Part shown: in pieces, positions 12,633-25,089 of the stretch
Numbering within the stretch: position 1 is the first letter of the stretch
Layout: each line of letters starts with the position of its first letter
Notes under the pieces: model-generated
Databases searched by the model: none
The model's input: the letters and a program-made list of their open reading frames with translations, nothing else
What the model was told of the DNA's origin: nothing
Translations under genes and position numbers: made by a program
Origin: Alentia gelatinosa
Taxonomy: Eukaryota > Annelida > Polychaeta > Phyllodocida > Polynoidae
Reading direction: 5' to 3'
NCBI GenBank assembly: GCA_950022655.1
Contig: OX465583.1
Location: forward strand, 36,297,360-36,361,359
DNA length: 64,000 nt

Positions 12633-12664
12633 AATAAAGAATTTGAAAAAAAAAAAAAAAAAAA
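12633..12664 (+). terminator. Polyadenylation signal and genomic A tail of the LINE
   Basis: AATAAA lies 8 bases before a run of 19 A residues. This is the copied 3' end of the retrotransposon RNA and marks the downstream boundary of the insertion. Confidence 0.85.
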
Positions 12665-12940
12665 TTGTATGGCCGTCCCCATACGCCTGCTCTCGGACGT
12701 GGCGCCTTTCTTAACAGATCATCACGAGGTTTACAATGAATCACGTGAGATTTTTCACTGTCGAGAGAAACAGTAAAAATTTTACAGTGTATAAGAGTTC
12801 ATCAAGTGTTACTCCCTCTTTCATATCCATTTCAAGTGAAGGCAGGGCGGGAGGCAAAAAGTTTCTTGAATGTTCAAATCCACAATAGCGACCGTTCACG
12901 TGACCGCAAGGCAGTAAGGAGTTCATCAAACAGTCAACCT

Positions 12941-13090
12941 ACGCGCAAGCGGACACCCGCGCAAGCGGACAGTTTTGCTCGGAACGGAAATGTTTCCCTA
13001 GATGTTTAATTTAACCCGGTGTAAGCGCACACTCCGTGTAAGCACACACTCCACCCTGCGTAAGTGGACATTTATTTCGGAACGAAAAGG
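12941..13090 (+). repeat. Degenerate direct repeats of an AAGCGGACA-type word
   Basis: Five copies of a word like GCGCAAGCGGACA occur in the same orientation at about 12,943, 12,960, 13,020, 13,037 and 13,058. Two of them are followed by similar CGGAACG-AAA segments (about 12,980 and 13,077). The spacing is irregular, about 17-40 bases, so this is an old, diverged tandem duplication, perhaps inside a larger dispersed element. Confidence 0.55.
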
Positions 13091-13118
13091 CTAAAGAATA
13101 TCCGACATTAATCTGTTT

Positions 13119-13291
13119 TTTCGGTGCCTAATCTGTTTTTGTCGGTGCCTAATCGCAGAAGCATGGTCAACTACCCCGATATTAGGTGACCTTCCCACGC
13201 AATTTTGATTTTTTTATAGGGAGGTGCATCGCAGACCATATCGGAGCCATATCGTCGGAGCCATATCGTAGTAGGTGGACGCCGGGCCTTA
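13119..13291 (+). repeat. Dispersed repeat, copy B
   Basis: This is the longest copy of the family. It opens with a twice-repeated TCGGTGCCTAATC segment (13,119-13,155), then the 65-base block shared with 1,568-1,632, and ends with ATCGTAGTAGGTGG and GGGCCTTAA, shared with the end of the 3.7-kb copy. No open frame of interest lies inside it. It may be one end of a larger DNA transposon. Confidence 0.55.
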
Positions 13292-13299
13292 ATCCTATT

Positions 13300-15850
13300 C
13301 AGCATTAGCAATGGATATAGTGGACTTTGGAGATCTTACACATCTTACTAAATAATAGACATCGAGGGACTACATGCTGCATTTATAGATAAATCACACA
13401 TCAACGTATCTTTATGTATTCCTTTTTTGAACAGTTATTGACAAAAAGATAAACACCTTATGTGAGCACTCCAAATATGTATAGATACTGATAAATAAAT
13501 ATGTATGATATATGGACTGACACAGGCCTGACTAATAGTAATAGAAGATATAGTGGACATGCATACTGAAGTGGAGTCTCTTTTACATACAGTATGCTCT
13601 TCTGGCTACAGTAAACGTCTCAAGATTTTAGATTTACCGACTGCACTCGATTTTCTCTTCTCTATGAAACACGAGATAATGAGACCACAAAACCTACTCC
13701 TCGGAACATGAATTATTGGAGTGCATTAATCGTTCCCGTCGCTGTATTCTAGCACTGTATCACTAGCAGCCCTACTGTTGTATACCTCACCCCTATGACC
13801 CCACACTCACTTATCAGGTGATTTAGTTTTTGTTGTTGCCGTGGATCAAATAGCAATAGAAAGATAATGCTCGATATGAACATGATCTAGTGACACAGTT
13901 TCGCGGGTCCTATGCCAATATTCACACTTCACTTCAAACTATGCTATCATACCAGAGCCATAGTTGATTTACATCAGTGAGCTTGGGCTACACAGGCTTT
14001 AATCAGGATGTGTTAAGGTAAATATCTGGAAAGTTCCTCCCATGTTTTCTTTTGATCTGTTTCTGCTCACAGTACCTGGATTCACGTGTCTTTTGTGAAT
14101 GCATGACAAATGGCCGGTGTATCGTAACATCGGTGGTATATCGAAATGTTCAAGGCAACACAAAGAGACTATGTAATCAAGGATTCAGAGTCATATGACC
14201 TGCAATGAAACGAATTGATCAACCAACTATGATAATACTTGAGCTACAAGTATACATGCATTCTGTAAGTATTGTCATCGTTGTATCTCAATGTGCTGTT
14301 CGGAAGTAACAAAGAAAATGCCAATTTACCCTAGGCGATTGTACGCTTCTCTCAAAACTGAGTTTTAAAAGCAACAACAAAACTAGGAAGTCGGAGTGTG
14401 AGATTTCTCTCTGTCTATCTTTGATTCTATCTCTTTTTGTGTGTGTATATCTTTGCCTCTCACACAGACTCATTAGTACACACACATGCATACAATGCAT
14501 ATGTATGTATACATGCACACATGCCCATCTGATCTTCATATATCTTTTGTATACATATATCATACTTAAGGGAAATTTGTGTCTATATGATATATAATCA
14601 TATTAGCAAATGGCATAAGGTTTTAAAGATCATTGCATTAAAGAAACTGGATACATCCCATGCATTGTTAAAATTATACTTATTTAAGGAATTCCAATGG
14701 GGAGACAGCTAAACATAATCCTTTAGCAAAAATGATTCATCTTGCCTCTGTGGTGCTTAATTCCTAAAGTTCTCAACTTTCACTGTAATCTTTCACTCCA
14801 TACCATGGTAATGAAATACCGACTGTTCAGCTTAATTTACTGCGAATGGAGAGACTTGATACTTCCTCTTCGAAGCAAATATTAACAGATGTACTCAAGG
14901 AAATATATTGTCATCGTATAGTACAGTTCATTACTGTAACTTTCCCCCTGGGGTGGCGGAATGAAGAGTAAGAGTAAAATCTCTTGAGAAACGAAGTTGA
15001 GAAACTTTATATATCTAAATATCAGGAATGTAGAAATAGTTTATGATAAAATAGAATAATATAGTAGATAAAATAAATGGGTGAGGAGGAAGATAGAGGA
15101 TGCATATATGATGCCAGTGATCATGAATATGTCACAAGGTTCAAAGCTCTTGCTGCACAACTATATATTATAGCATCTTGCTACACCGGGGAATGGTGTT
15201 CAGGTCAGAAAAACGTATGTGAGAGAAATAATATACATTATACAAGGGTTGCGATAGACCTTATATCTTGATGGCATAACTACATAAGGTACGAAAATAC
15301 CATGTCATGCGCACGCTACGGCAACAAAGGGAACAATTGAATTGTACAGTTTTATATCTTTTTTCTAGTGTGAATTTGAAAATTGAAGTAGTTTTGAATA
15401 TGGAGGCGGTCGATGTTGGACCCGCTATGGCTATAATACTATTCAATTTGGACAGAAATAGAATTGCCTCTAAATACACTAGGCGCTGATATAATTAAAT
15501 CATCAAGTTTACCATGCTTTGTATTATAATAGATAATACACTTTGTTATAGAAATGTTATAGACTGAGGGAAAACTGAACTCAATCTTGTCATACTGTTT
15601 TATACCGGTAAAGGCTGCAATGATAGTCCTGAATTGCTCTTTCATATTAAGGGATATGATGCATCAGGGCACCTTTTAAAAAGCTTTTGATGAGAAATCA
15701 GGCCGCACACACGACGGACTTAATAGGAGCATGTAATAGGAAACTTACTGAAGAGAATGAACTAAAGGGTCAGTTTCTTTTTACCCTTTCACTAATTTGA
15801 AAAAAACATGATCTCCTTTATTTTGGGAGGGTTTCCTTTCATGGGCATCA
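13300..15850. other. AT-rich intergenic sequence, no gene recognised
   Basis: Only short frames of 60-91 codons occur, none with a recognisable feature. A CT/GT-rich simple patch lies at about 14,400-14,530. No foldback or tandem array of note was seen. Confidence 0.5.
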
Positions 15851-15859
15851 TACTGGTCA

Positions 15860-16330
15860 AGACCCAGGACAACTGGCGTCTAAGGCCACTCTGGCATGCC
15901 TTTTTTCATTCCCCGGCCAATTTGCACACTTCCTTTATGACTTCCTGCTTGCCTGCGAATGAATATAATTTAACGACATAAAACGCCATTAAGGAGGGTC
16001 ACATATGGCTCTTAAAAGCCAATTACCGTCCCAACCTAGAACGCAGATGTTCACGGCAAGTAAGGCCATGGACCCCTATTATCGCCCATCATCCGGGGCC
16101 CTCTCTGCGGTTGTGGGCTGCGCAGGCGCGGCTCTGGACACAGGGTTATTAAAGGCTTCAGTACTCTCAATGACCGCAGGAAAAGACGTCATCTACTTTT
16201 TCTTCTACTTATTGATCACGTTTGTTCACGCGTTTCTTACCGAAGCGCCATCTTGTGACGTGGCGGTTTTGAGAACCGCCTATGACCCCACCGATCGATT
16301 TAATCTGAGGTTTTGATGACACCTATCGGG
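15860..16330. other. GC-richer island with a 103-codon frame of unknown meaning
   Basis: This stretch is richer in GC and CpG than its surroundings and includes TTTAACGACATAAAACGCCA near 15,970, which resembles clustered Hox/Cdx-type sites. One plus frame (16,005-16,316) encodes 103 residues with a hydrophobic patch near residues 63-80. It has no family resemblance, and the frame could be a by-product of base composition. It is best treated as a candidate conserved non-coding or exonic island. Confidence 0.3.
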
Positions 16331-17023
16331 CCGAGACGGTACTTATGTTTTTACCAAGTCGTCACAACCACAGAGAAGCTGCAGTTACCCTTGTTAGTAA
16401 TCATGATTGTTGCCTGTGTTATCTTCACATTTTTCATGTTGTATTGCTCTGGACACGTTAGGTACCTTTCTAGACAAAGGCCTGAACTCACAAAATCGTT
16501 CATGCTACAGAATACTGGTTTTGAGTACAAACAAAATTCAAAACAAATCTATTACCAACAAATAAATTCGAACTAATGGAACTAACAGAAATTTTTCTGA
16601 AAGCAAGGTACTCGTTTTTGAATATGTAATGCCATTCTACCAGTAAGACTCAAGTGGTCAGTCATTGCACTACAGTCTAGGTCACATGACTAAGCTTGTA
16701 ATCTCACCCCCACTCCCCAGCTGACCTCCATGATGTGCAGATGTAAATAAATCTCAGTTCTATCTACAACCGAGTTTCAACACTTGTAAGGCTTTACATC
16801 TTCATACTAATCATCTTGTTAGACCACCATCTAAAGAAAAAATTAGGTTATTAGGATATTCTTGAAGTTCAGGACTGATGGGTCTCCTTCCTGGATATTC
16901 GCAGAACAAATCTTATTCCTTGTGCCTGGTTTTTACAGCGTGCTTGCATGCGCTATGTACATCGCCTATAGAGGTTAGAGTAGTCATATGTATTATATAG
17001 ACTTCCAGCATAAGGCCTATTTC
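16331..17023. other. AT-rich intergenic sequence, no gene recognised
   Basis: An 87-codon plus frame (16,313-16,576) carries one hydrophobic segment (LLVIMIVACVIFTFFMLYC) that could be a membrane helix. It has no start context or flanking exon that I can support, so I do not call it a gene. Confidence 0.35.
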
Positions 17024-17309
17024 CATTGGCCGACGAAAAGAGTGTAGATTTTCTGAGTTACCCAGAAAGTCTGTCGGTGGTGCCACCTAGTATGCGTCAA
17101 TATAGAAGGGTAGTAGACTTCACTCAGTGACCAAGCTTTCACTCAACGGTGGGTGGTGCCACATTGCATAATCTAAGCAGAAAAAGTCATGGGTCATTTC
17201 ACGAGCTAGGTCGTTTCCATTGACCGAATTTTGCTCAACAGTGCCAAAAGTCCGTCGGTGGTTCGTGACTGTAGATCGGTGACAGGAAGTCGGCCAACGG
17301 AAACGGCCC
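17024..17309. mobile_element. TTTCCATTGG foldback element, copy 1
   Basis: The left end GGCCTATTTCCATTGGCCGAC (17,024-17,044) is matched inverted by GTCGGCCAACGGAAACGGCC near 17,289-17,309. The 286-bp interior contains the partial arms GTCGGTGGTGCC and CCGTCGGTGG, and a further inner TTTCCATTG end near 17,213. It has no coding capacity. Related units lie at 19.3, 23.8 and 24.05 kb. Confidence 0.65.
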
Positions 17310-20300
17310 TTATATACTGCATGAAAACTAGCCCTTCACTGTAATATTGAGAACGGAGAAGGGAGCCAGTGTCTCGGGGTCTTAGAGGCATGCCCAGCTG
17401 ACATGACCAATCACTCAAGACCAAAATACCTCATTGACCCACTGGTCTTGATATTTTTTTATCCTAGACTCAGGCAGTTGCGGAAATGGCAAGTTGACTT
17501 GGTGCAAGTGGGTTACAGAAAACTATCCATAGACTGAATGTAGCCCAAACCTTTTTACTGTTGTTATTCTTTTATAATTCTTTTATAATTGCACACTCAA
17601 TCATCAATGACGAACATATTATTTGCTCCGAGTTAATACGCGATATTCTTATTTGAACGGAATGTGCCAGTCCATTTTACTGCAGATGATAGGACTCTAT
17701 TTGATATGATAACTATTCTGACTCTAAACATCACCCATCACACTTGTAATTAGACTTGATCCACTCTGCACTACATCACATGTCTAACAACGTTTACACT
17801 ATTCGAGCTACGAAAGAATCTTTTCAAGTTTAAAGCCTGGGAGCAAACGATAACGGGTGTGAAATTTTAATCAAAATATGTGAAATCTCATAATAATCTA
17901 TCCAACACCGAAGCTGAACCAGTATACAAGTGTCAGGCGGTAGGAGAAACTACAGGCATCTGAATGCTCAAACCTCGAATTCTCAAGGGGATGGAGAGCG
18001 TTCAGGTCCAATATATTGCATTGCAGTCATTGATATAGACTGGGTACTCCAGGGAAATTTACCACACTTCAATATTGATATCGAATCGAGTCATAGGAAG
18101 AACCTCGGGAGAAACATACAGATGTGTTCATTTCAATGAGAGGGATTCGTGTTTGTCTTTCAGTTCTTTACTCCATCCATATGAATATTACTGTTTGAAT
18201 GACGAAATGTAAATTTAATGAAAAGTAGGACTATTTTCTGATCATATCTAATCATCATGATGATATAGAATTCTATAATACCAACGTCAAACTACATTTT
18301 CTTGGCTGACATAGTGTCAGAATTTCCATGTGACCTTCAACAATTTAAATGGACCAGCATATTTGCCAGCATATTTGGTATCTCTACTATAATTAGCCAA
18401 GGGGGAGGTGTGTCAGATCAGGGGACTGACACACGAAACATAACATCTGGTGATGTATCCTGTCCTGGTACATTGCCTCTGACAATATCCCCAGGGTTTG
18501 GGAGGGAGATCGCACCACAAACACTTTAACATCAAGGCTTGTTAGAAGCTGAAGATTCGAACTCCATGAGCATCACTTTCAATGAGGTATGGGTTGGTCA
18601 TATTCATTATTGCTTATCATTTGTTTCAAAAACATTCAGTAACAGAGAGAAGAGTGATATAGAGCGATAAAGATGGGTAGGGAGACAGGGCAGAAGACAG
18701 GGAAGGAGAGAATTAGAGAGTGGAACGGCATAGATGAAATGCTAGTAAAACAGAAAGAGAAACAATATAAAACAATCAGGAGAGAGTGAAAGAACGTACC
18801 GCTACTGCAGCAACCTTACATGAGAAACACAACACTTCAAAGAAGATCATTTAGACACCTTCCTGGAACTTTGATTTGTACACTCTTCGCTACATCAAAA
18901 TGCCTTTGTTATAACTGAATATTATACTGTAGACATCCTGTTGGATAAGATAAGTTTCTTATTTTCTTTCAGACTTTCAAGGATTGAGATATTTACTACC
19001 GTCATCATTACTCCATCATTTATATGGTAAGTACCTCGAAAAAACTAGTATGTTGCAGATGTTTCCATGGTAAAGGTAATTGTGTTTGAAAGACAGTTCA
19101 GTCGGTATAGACCAGTCAAATGCGGCTGAAACAAGGCATACACAGTTCCCTCACTTATTTCTAGATACGATGTGCAGTAGTTGGCCACCCCAACCGACTA
19201 ATAGGTGAACCCAATTAATCGGTGCCGTTTTAATTGCTGAAAATGCCCGATGAAAATGGCAATGAAAAGACCGATGAAAATGGCATCGATTATATGAGAT
19301 CTTAGCAGAAACAGTCGTTGGTCATTTCCACAGACTGATCATGTGGTGGTATTGATACAATGTCGTTCGGTGGTTCCTGACTAAAAACCAGTGCCAAATA
19401 ATCGCCCAATGGAAACGAGGTATATGACAATAACCCAAGGGTAACTGCATTTGGAAGGTTAATTAGATGGGTTATAATTAGCCTCGAACATTAGTAAGAG
19501 GCTTAGCTGTTGTTGTAGCCATACAATCAATTAAACTGTAAATCAACGAGTGTACAAAATGAATCCTTGTAGATATTTACTGGCCGAAAAGTGCAGCTGT
19601 ACTTATGATGGTGCACAGCCCAAATGGGGCTACAATCTTTAGGTGTGTTAACTACGACCACCTAGTGATTGCAGTATATTGATGGCTGGTTAGTGGGTTG
19701 CAGGATGAACGCACATAGAGTTGATAATTAAGACAGCATTTTTGCTCAGGGAATCCGCTTAATAGCTGTGGAAAACAAACGGAATTGATGTTTAGGTCAC
19801 CCGAAAGAGGTTCATACTAAAAGGTAGTCAATTCATGATATATCTAAATAGGAATATGAACATACACCTAATAACGCACTTGGCTAGCATCCATGTATCT
19901 CCGTATCATTATCGGTATTGATATATGTAACATATATAAATCCTCTTGTCTAATTATCCCATAGCCTGTATTACATTAATAGAGATGGTTTATAATGAAA
20001 TGTCACATTTGGCGTATGACGAGAATGGGATTTTCGAAATATATATTGACCAGGTTGTATTGAAATGAATATTCAAGCCATGACAGGACGATTTGAGCAG
20101 GTGATATTTGCAGAGGGAAGGACACTTCCTTAAATATTCCCCGTAGCTCTGATAGAGAGAACAAGATACACGTTGCTCAATCAAAGAGGATTTTCTTGGT
20201 AAATATCAATGGCTTGGTAGACTGCACAGAGGTACATGAGACGCATGTTGAGATCAAAGGTTAATTATGAATGGCATGTATATATACTTGCGGTTTGTTG

Positions 20301-21790
20301 CCAAAAGTATGAATGTTCAGGTTTACAGATAGGCATCATTTCCAGGTCTATGAAAGTGATGCAGCTGAGACCTTTATGCTCTGCCGGAATACGTGTTCTC
20401 TAGATCTCCGTATAGTCTGCTATTTCATTCCTGCAATAACAGAAAAGGATTTAAAAGGTCTCTGTAATCCTGAGGTCTATGTGTGTTTAGATAGACATGT
20501 CTATGGATAGAAGATTGCTATTTGTTAAATGTAGGTCCGTAAAGTAGATGTCTGGAGGTACAGTGTGCTCCCATTATATGACGCCTATTGTCTTGCGCAC
20601 CCCCATTCTGCAGGTCCTCTATAATGTCTCCCAGAGCAACCTGGCGCATAAATAAGACCACTATTCAGCGGAACAATACATGAGTGAAGGGAAGCCCTAC
20701 CACACCGTCCGTACGTCAACGTCCGCGCCTTCAGGCATTGTAGTCCGACAAGAGAAAAGCATTTGCAGCCGGGAACGGCCTGGGAGAATACACAACCACA
20801 ACATTATGTCGAACAAAACCTCCTCTATATGTACGTCTCATCTTTCACCAGCTTGAATGTATTTAGGATGGCGAGAGGGACTATTTTCTAATGTGTTTGT
20901 TTTGTAGAAAGGCTACTCACATACATATATCAGTTGAATTTCTCACCTTGATATTCCCCAGTTTCAGCGATCTTTATTTGCATATATATTCAGAGTCATA
21001 CTTCATAACACAACGGAACAAACACTCATGATTCTTTTTCCAGATTGCCCAAGGGGAATGTCACGATTTAGGAAAAGCTGTTCTGTATGATCTTAGTCCA
21101 GTCAATAGACCAAAATATAGTAGCGAGATACAGTTTCTTCCCACTATGACCTATTCATAAATTAACAGGCTATTTCACAATTTCCCATCTACTAGTAATC
21201 TATTTATTTGAAATATTTGTCCATATAATCACGCAAAAAACGTTGTTTTAAAATTCAAATCCAGAATTCTCTTCTCGGAAAGACCATCAATTAACAGGTA
21301 CATTTGAGTGTTACATTATGTACATCGAGATAATCTCGATACTAAATAAATGACTTGATTAGTATCAAATGGTACTATATATATTGATAGATAGCATAGA
21401 TGTTCTTGGGGAGGATGTAGATATTCTGGGGGAGAGTGGATGTGAATCATATGCCGAGCAATTAGTGAGCATTTGATTTACTAAGTAGGGCTGAAGAAAG
21501 CACATGGAAAATAATGACATGTGATATAATGTATATCTCCTGCCAATGCCTTTGGCCTGGATCACCTCATCCGGTTCACTGAGGGATGGGCTTTAGTCGT
21601 AAAGATGGATAGAAACGATCACTTAGGAACGTCATCCGCCGCTTAAATGGGAGAAAATTACGAGGTTTCTCATAGGGTGCGGCACTGGAATAGAAAACCG
21701 CTGGGTCGCTCAGGCTTCATAAAACAAAAAAAAATCACATAAGCGAATTCCAACAGCAATCAATCACACAACTACATATATCGTAATTGA
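17310..21790. other. AT-rich intergenic sequence with one foldback remnant
   Basis: No gene is recognised. 19,324-19,417 is a diverged copy of the TTTCCATTGG foldback family: TTTCCACAGACTGATC at the left, TCGTTCGGTGGTTCCTGACT inside, CCCAATGGAAACGAGG at the right. A purine-rich patch lies at 18,650-18,790. The section 20,570-20,790 is mildly GC-richer without a clear frame. Confidence 0.5.
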
Positions 21791-22080
21791 GTTGCCTCAG
21801 CTGCCATTCCCAGGTGTCTAACCCGGCAACACGGCATTGGGACGGCTGGGGAGGCCGGGGAGGTAACCTAATTATCGGCGGGGTAATGTGTTGACACCAT
21901 GCCAACACCGTCAGGCTGGCCTCAATGCTCAGGAGCAGCTCTCATAAAACCGTTTCCCACGCGAGCAGAAAAGTACCCCGGGAGTTCTCGGCTGATTCGC
22001 TGTCCCCGACACGAGCGAACGGTGTCGTTAATATCTCTGTCGTCTTGTTTATTACAAACATTTGTTAACGCCCATAGGGA
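21790..22080. promoter_or_regulatory. GC-richer island with paired FOX-type sites
   Basis: The island is GC- and CpG-richer than its neighbours and ends in TGTTTAT (22,046-22,052) followed by ACAAACA (22,054-22,060), two forkhead-type sites in opposite orientation. An 80-codon plus frame at 21,899-22,141 shows no domain. Enhancer function is inference. Confidence 0.3.
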
Positions 22081-23835
22081 CAGGTTAATGCTTTGGTATT
22101 TCTCTGGGGCGATCAGATCAAGGTTGTTTTATGTCCTTTAATGTACAATAAATCTTATATGCATCCCTGTTATTCTATTTCGTCAATGACTAATCTAAAC
22201 GATGCCTCTTTGGTCCCTTTGGACGACGAGGATAGATGCCAATATTTTTATTTTTGATTAGGAATTTAATTTAACATGAACTAGAGAAAGGCAGGGCACA
22301 AAAAAAGGATTACGAATTCTGACTTCGTAACTATAGAACATGATATCTAAATATATTGAAAGTGCATTGAATTTAAACTATGCAATATTTGTATGCTCCA
22401 GGCATTGCAAATCTACGAAATGCACAGCAAGTCAATGTTACCGAAAAGCAAAGATATGTTGATTGGGCGCCGCCTTATGCCAGGTTGCTAATGCAAACTT
22501 ATTATAGATATGGTCAAAATACCACCTGGTTCACGGTCAAGCTACTTGATTAAGAAAGTCGAAGTATCACCTACGGGCAGTAGTTATAGCACTAACCTGG
22601 CTGTGACAAGAAATGCATCTCAACTCAAAGAGTGAACGACCTTACTCTCTAGGATTAGTCTAATGCTTAACATGAATTATTGATAATCTATCCTGTATAT
22701 TCTGTATCCCTCTTCCTTAACCCACACCTAGCAACTCCCTTCAAATAATCCCTCTAAGGTTAAAAATACCCCTGATTGGTTTAGTATAAGAATGAGACCC
22801 CAATGATTGGATCACCTAACTTGGCCTTACCAATGAAATATTCAAATTTTCCTAAATGTATCTATGATACATGTGAGAAGATAGAGTGCTGTTATGGAGG
22901 TACTGTGAGAGGTTACATGAGATAAAATGAAGATGAACAATTTTCAAGTAGAAATCTCGTAACAAAAAAAGGCAATAACCAGAGGAAGCCGATCGACCCA
23001 TACTCGGAAAATCAGAGGGAAATCCATCTGAGGCTTCATATTACAGGTCGTTAATAAATGTGGGGCTCCATCGCTGATGAATAGTTCCGATTGCGGAGGT
23101 GTCAGGTATTTCAATCAACACTTTGCGCCCCATCCCAGGATCACAAGAGATGGATGCCTGTTTGTCACACACTAAAAACCCAATGACAAAAACGGTTTTG
23201 GAGCCTATTGTTTAACTAGCAAGAATTGAATCAAATGAATAATCCGTTGGGGGCGTATTTAATTAAACAAGAGAATGTAAGATATGTATATCTAAACAGT
23301 AGAATTCCCCCAACCAAGTAGAGTAGGACCTATAGTGGCTAATTTTAATTCGATATGCTACAACTAACGGGCTTTGGGAGCATGTTCATTCTAGCAATAA
23401 AATCATTTTATAAGAATGGTAATCATCAAATAATTCTATATAAAAGTATCGTATCAATGAACTCTCCGCATCAGGAAAGGGAAGCTATAAAATACTAACC
23501 ATCGAGGTATCTGAAAAAAGAAAGAGATATTTTTTCATTGGATAATAACCACATAACAAGGTCACATAATGACTTGCTTTGAACAGCTTTGCTGAACAAT
23601 AAATCTCTGCCCTTCAATTATTATAGTAGTGAGCAATAATATTTACCTACCAGAAACCAAGACGGCTTTGAGCTTTCCTATTTAGTAATAATCCCTTATA
23701 GGGATACAAGTTGCAAAATTCGTCTCCTTGTTTTGTTTAATACACAATATTTCGCACTAAAGATGATAAATTGTTCTATCTTTTTCTATTCCCGGAACAA
23801 TTCTGTGAATTGGTGCCGGCTTATACAAGTTTGAG
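22081..23835. other. AT-rich intergenic sequence, nothing recognised
   Basis: I see no coding frame, tandem array or transposon end in this stretch. Confidence 0.5.
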
Positions 23836-23912
23836 CTCATTTCCATTGGCCGGCTAGTTGGCACCAATCTGCAGTCGGGACCCACCTACGTCAGATCGGT
23901 TAAGGAAAACGA
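23836..23912. repeat. TTTCCATTGG foldback family, short remnant
   Basis: Starts TTTCCATTGGCCGGC and ends GGTTAAGGAAAACGAG, with a CAGTCGGGACCCACC segment between. It appears to be a shortened, diverged member of the family seen complete at 24,054-24,312. Confidence 0.5.
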
Positions 23913-24053
23913 GACCTCCAGAGAATGCTCACCTATTGATTTGGCATAGGTTATGTAACATTGCCAATTAAATCTGTTTAAAACCGGAAAATACAGTAGT
24001 AACAGGGAATAAAAATACACCTTCACCGATAAACTGATACCGACATAAAGTGG

Positions 24054-24312
24054 GTTTCCATTGGTCGATGAAAACGGCGGAGATTTCTTGAATTCACCTA
24101 AAAGCCTGTTTCCATTGACTGATATTCCGTCAGAAGTGCTAAAGGTCCGTCGGTGGTTCCTGACTGTAGATCGATGACGGCCATTGGAAACGGGCTTTCA
24201 GGAGAACTAAAAAGAATCTCCGCCGTTTCCATCAGCCAATGGAAACCGGTGGCACCAGTAAACTCAACACTAATTCAAAAAATCTTCACCGTTTTCGTCG
24301 GCAAATGGAAAC
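24054..24312. mobile_element. TTTCCATTGG foldback element, nested copy
   Basis: The left arm GTTTCCATTGGTCGATG (24,054-24,085, running on through AAAACGGCGGAGATT) is repeated inverted at 24,215-24,246 with about 3 mismatches in 32. It is repeated inverted again at 24,281-24,312 with about 5. A smaller inverted unit (GTTTCCATTGACTG to CCATTGGAAAC, about 24,111-24,191) sits between. This three-arm nesting shows that copies insert into or duplicate within each other. No transposase frame is present, so the superfamily is unknown. Confidence 0.7.
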
Positions 24313-24319
24313 GAGCTTT

Positions 24320-24995
24320 ATCCCGACCTGAGTTAAAATGTCCCCTGTACCGTAAAGTATGCACAGAACCACTATATCTGTAGGATGTCTGGCACACACC
24401 CTTTACATTTTTATAATCCACAGCGAATGCACATGACAACCTGTGACATCCTCTGCCGAATACAAATTGATAAAAGAGTGCTTGCCTACTGCTTAAGGCC
24501 GGAGATTTCATGCCTGGTGAGTGCAATATGTGTCATCCTTGATTGCAATATACGCTCTTCCCTTCACACAGCAGAAGGCAGTACATACAGGTTGTCAGTA
24601 CGATGATATCATAAGAATGCAGCACATGTAGCCGTTGTGCATTTCTATGTAAACTTGGTAATGAATTGTAAAATTAATTCAAGGATTTTGATATAAATAT
24701 ACACAAATATATATGTTACGACGGGCCGTAGTTACGGGCTAAAAGACATCGAAAGGCCACCACTACGGGCTCAGTAAATCAAGTTTCTCTATCATTATAG
24801 ACCTGGAAATCACGAGAACAATAAGGTCATTATATGCACAGCCTGACAGTAGGCCCGGACATTACTTATACGGCATGCCTAGCACCGGGTATATTATATT
24901 TAATAATAATGGTATATAATAATGGGTTGTAATACCAATATAAGGTTTGTGATATAAATATATACATTGTCCCCACAATACGGGTCGATAGTGCG

Positions 24996-24997
<2 letters not shown>
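24320..24997. other. Intergenic sequence, no gene recognised
   Basis: Short frames only. They have no recognisable domain, repeat or transposon end. Confidence 0.5.

Positions 24998-25055
<58 letters not shown>
24998..25055. repeat. (AT)n microsatellite
   Basis: About 29 uninterrupted TA repeats. The short hairpin GTGGGCA-GTTTAG-TGCCCAC (25,069-25,088) follows 14 bases later. Confidence 0.97.
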
Positions 25056-25058
<3 letters not shown>

Positions 25059-25089
25059 GCCCTACTGAGTGGGCAGTTTAGTGCCCACA

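Larger units (their letters stand above)
11324..12664 (+). mobile_element. 5'-truncated non-LTR retrotransposon (LINE), Jockey/CR1-like
   Basis: The element keeps the C-terminal half of a reverse transcriptase, about 330 bp of 3' untranslated sequence with an AATAAA (12,633-12,638), and a 19-base A tail (12,646-12,664). Homology to the enzyme starts abruptly at about 11,339, after an A-rich stretch, as expected from 5' truncation during target-primed reverse transcription. A target duplication is not obvious because both boundaries are A-rich. The intact frame and clean A tail point to a fairly recent insertion. Clade assignment is by motif style only. Confidence 0.9.

Noticed and set aside
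18553..18565. B-box-like GTTCGAATC on the minus strand as another SINE
   Set aside because: No A-box-like word lies at the right distance, so the match is probably chance.
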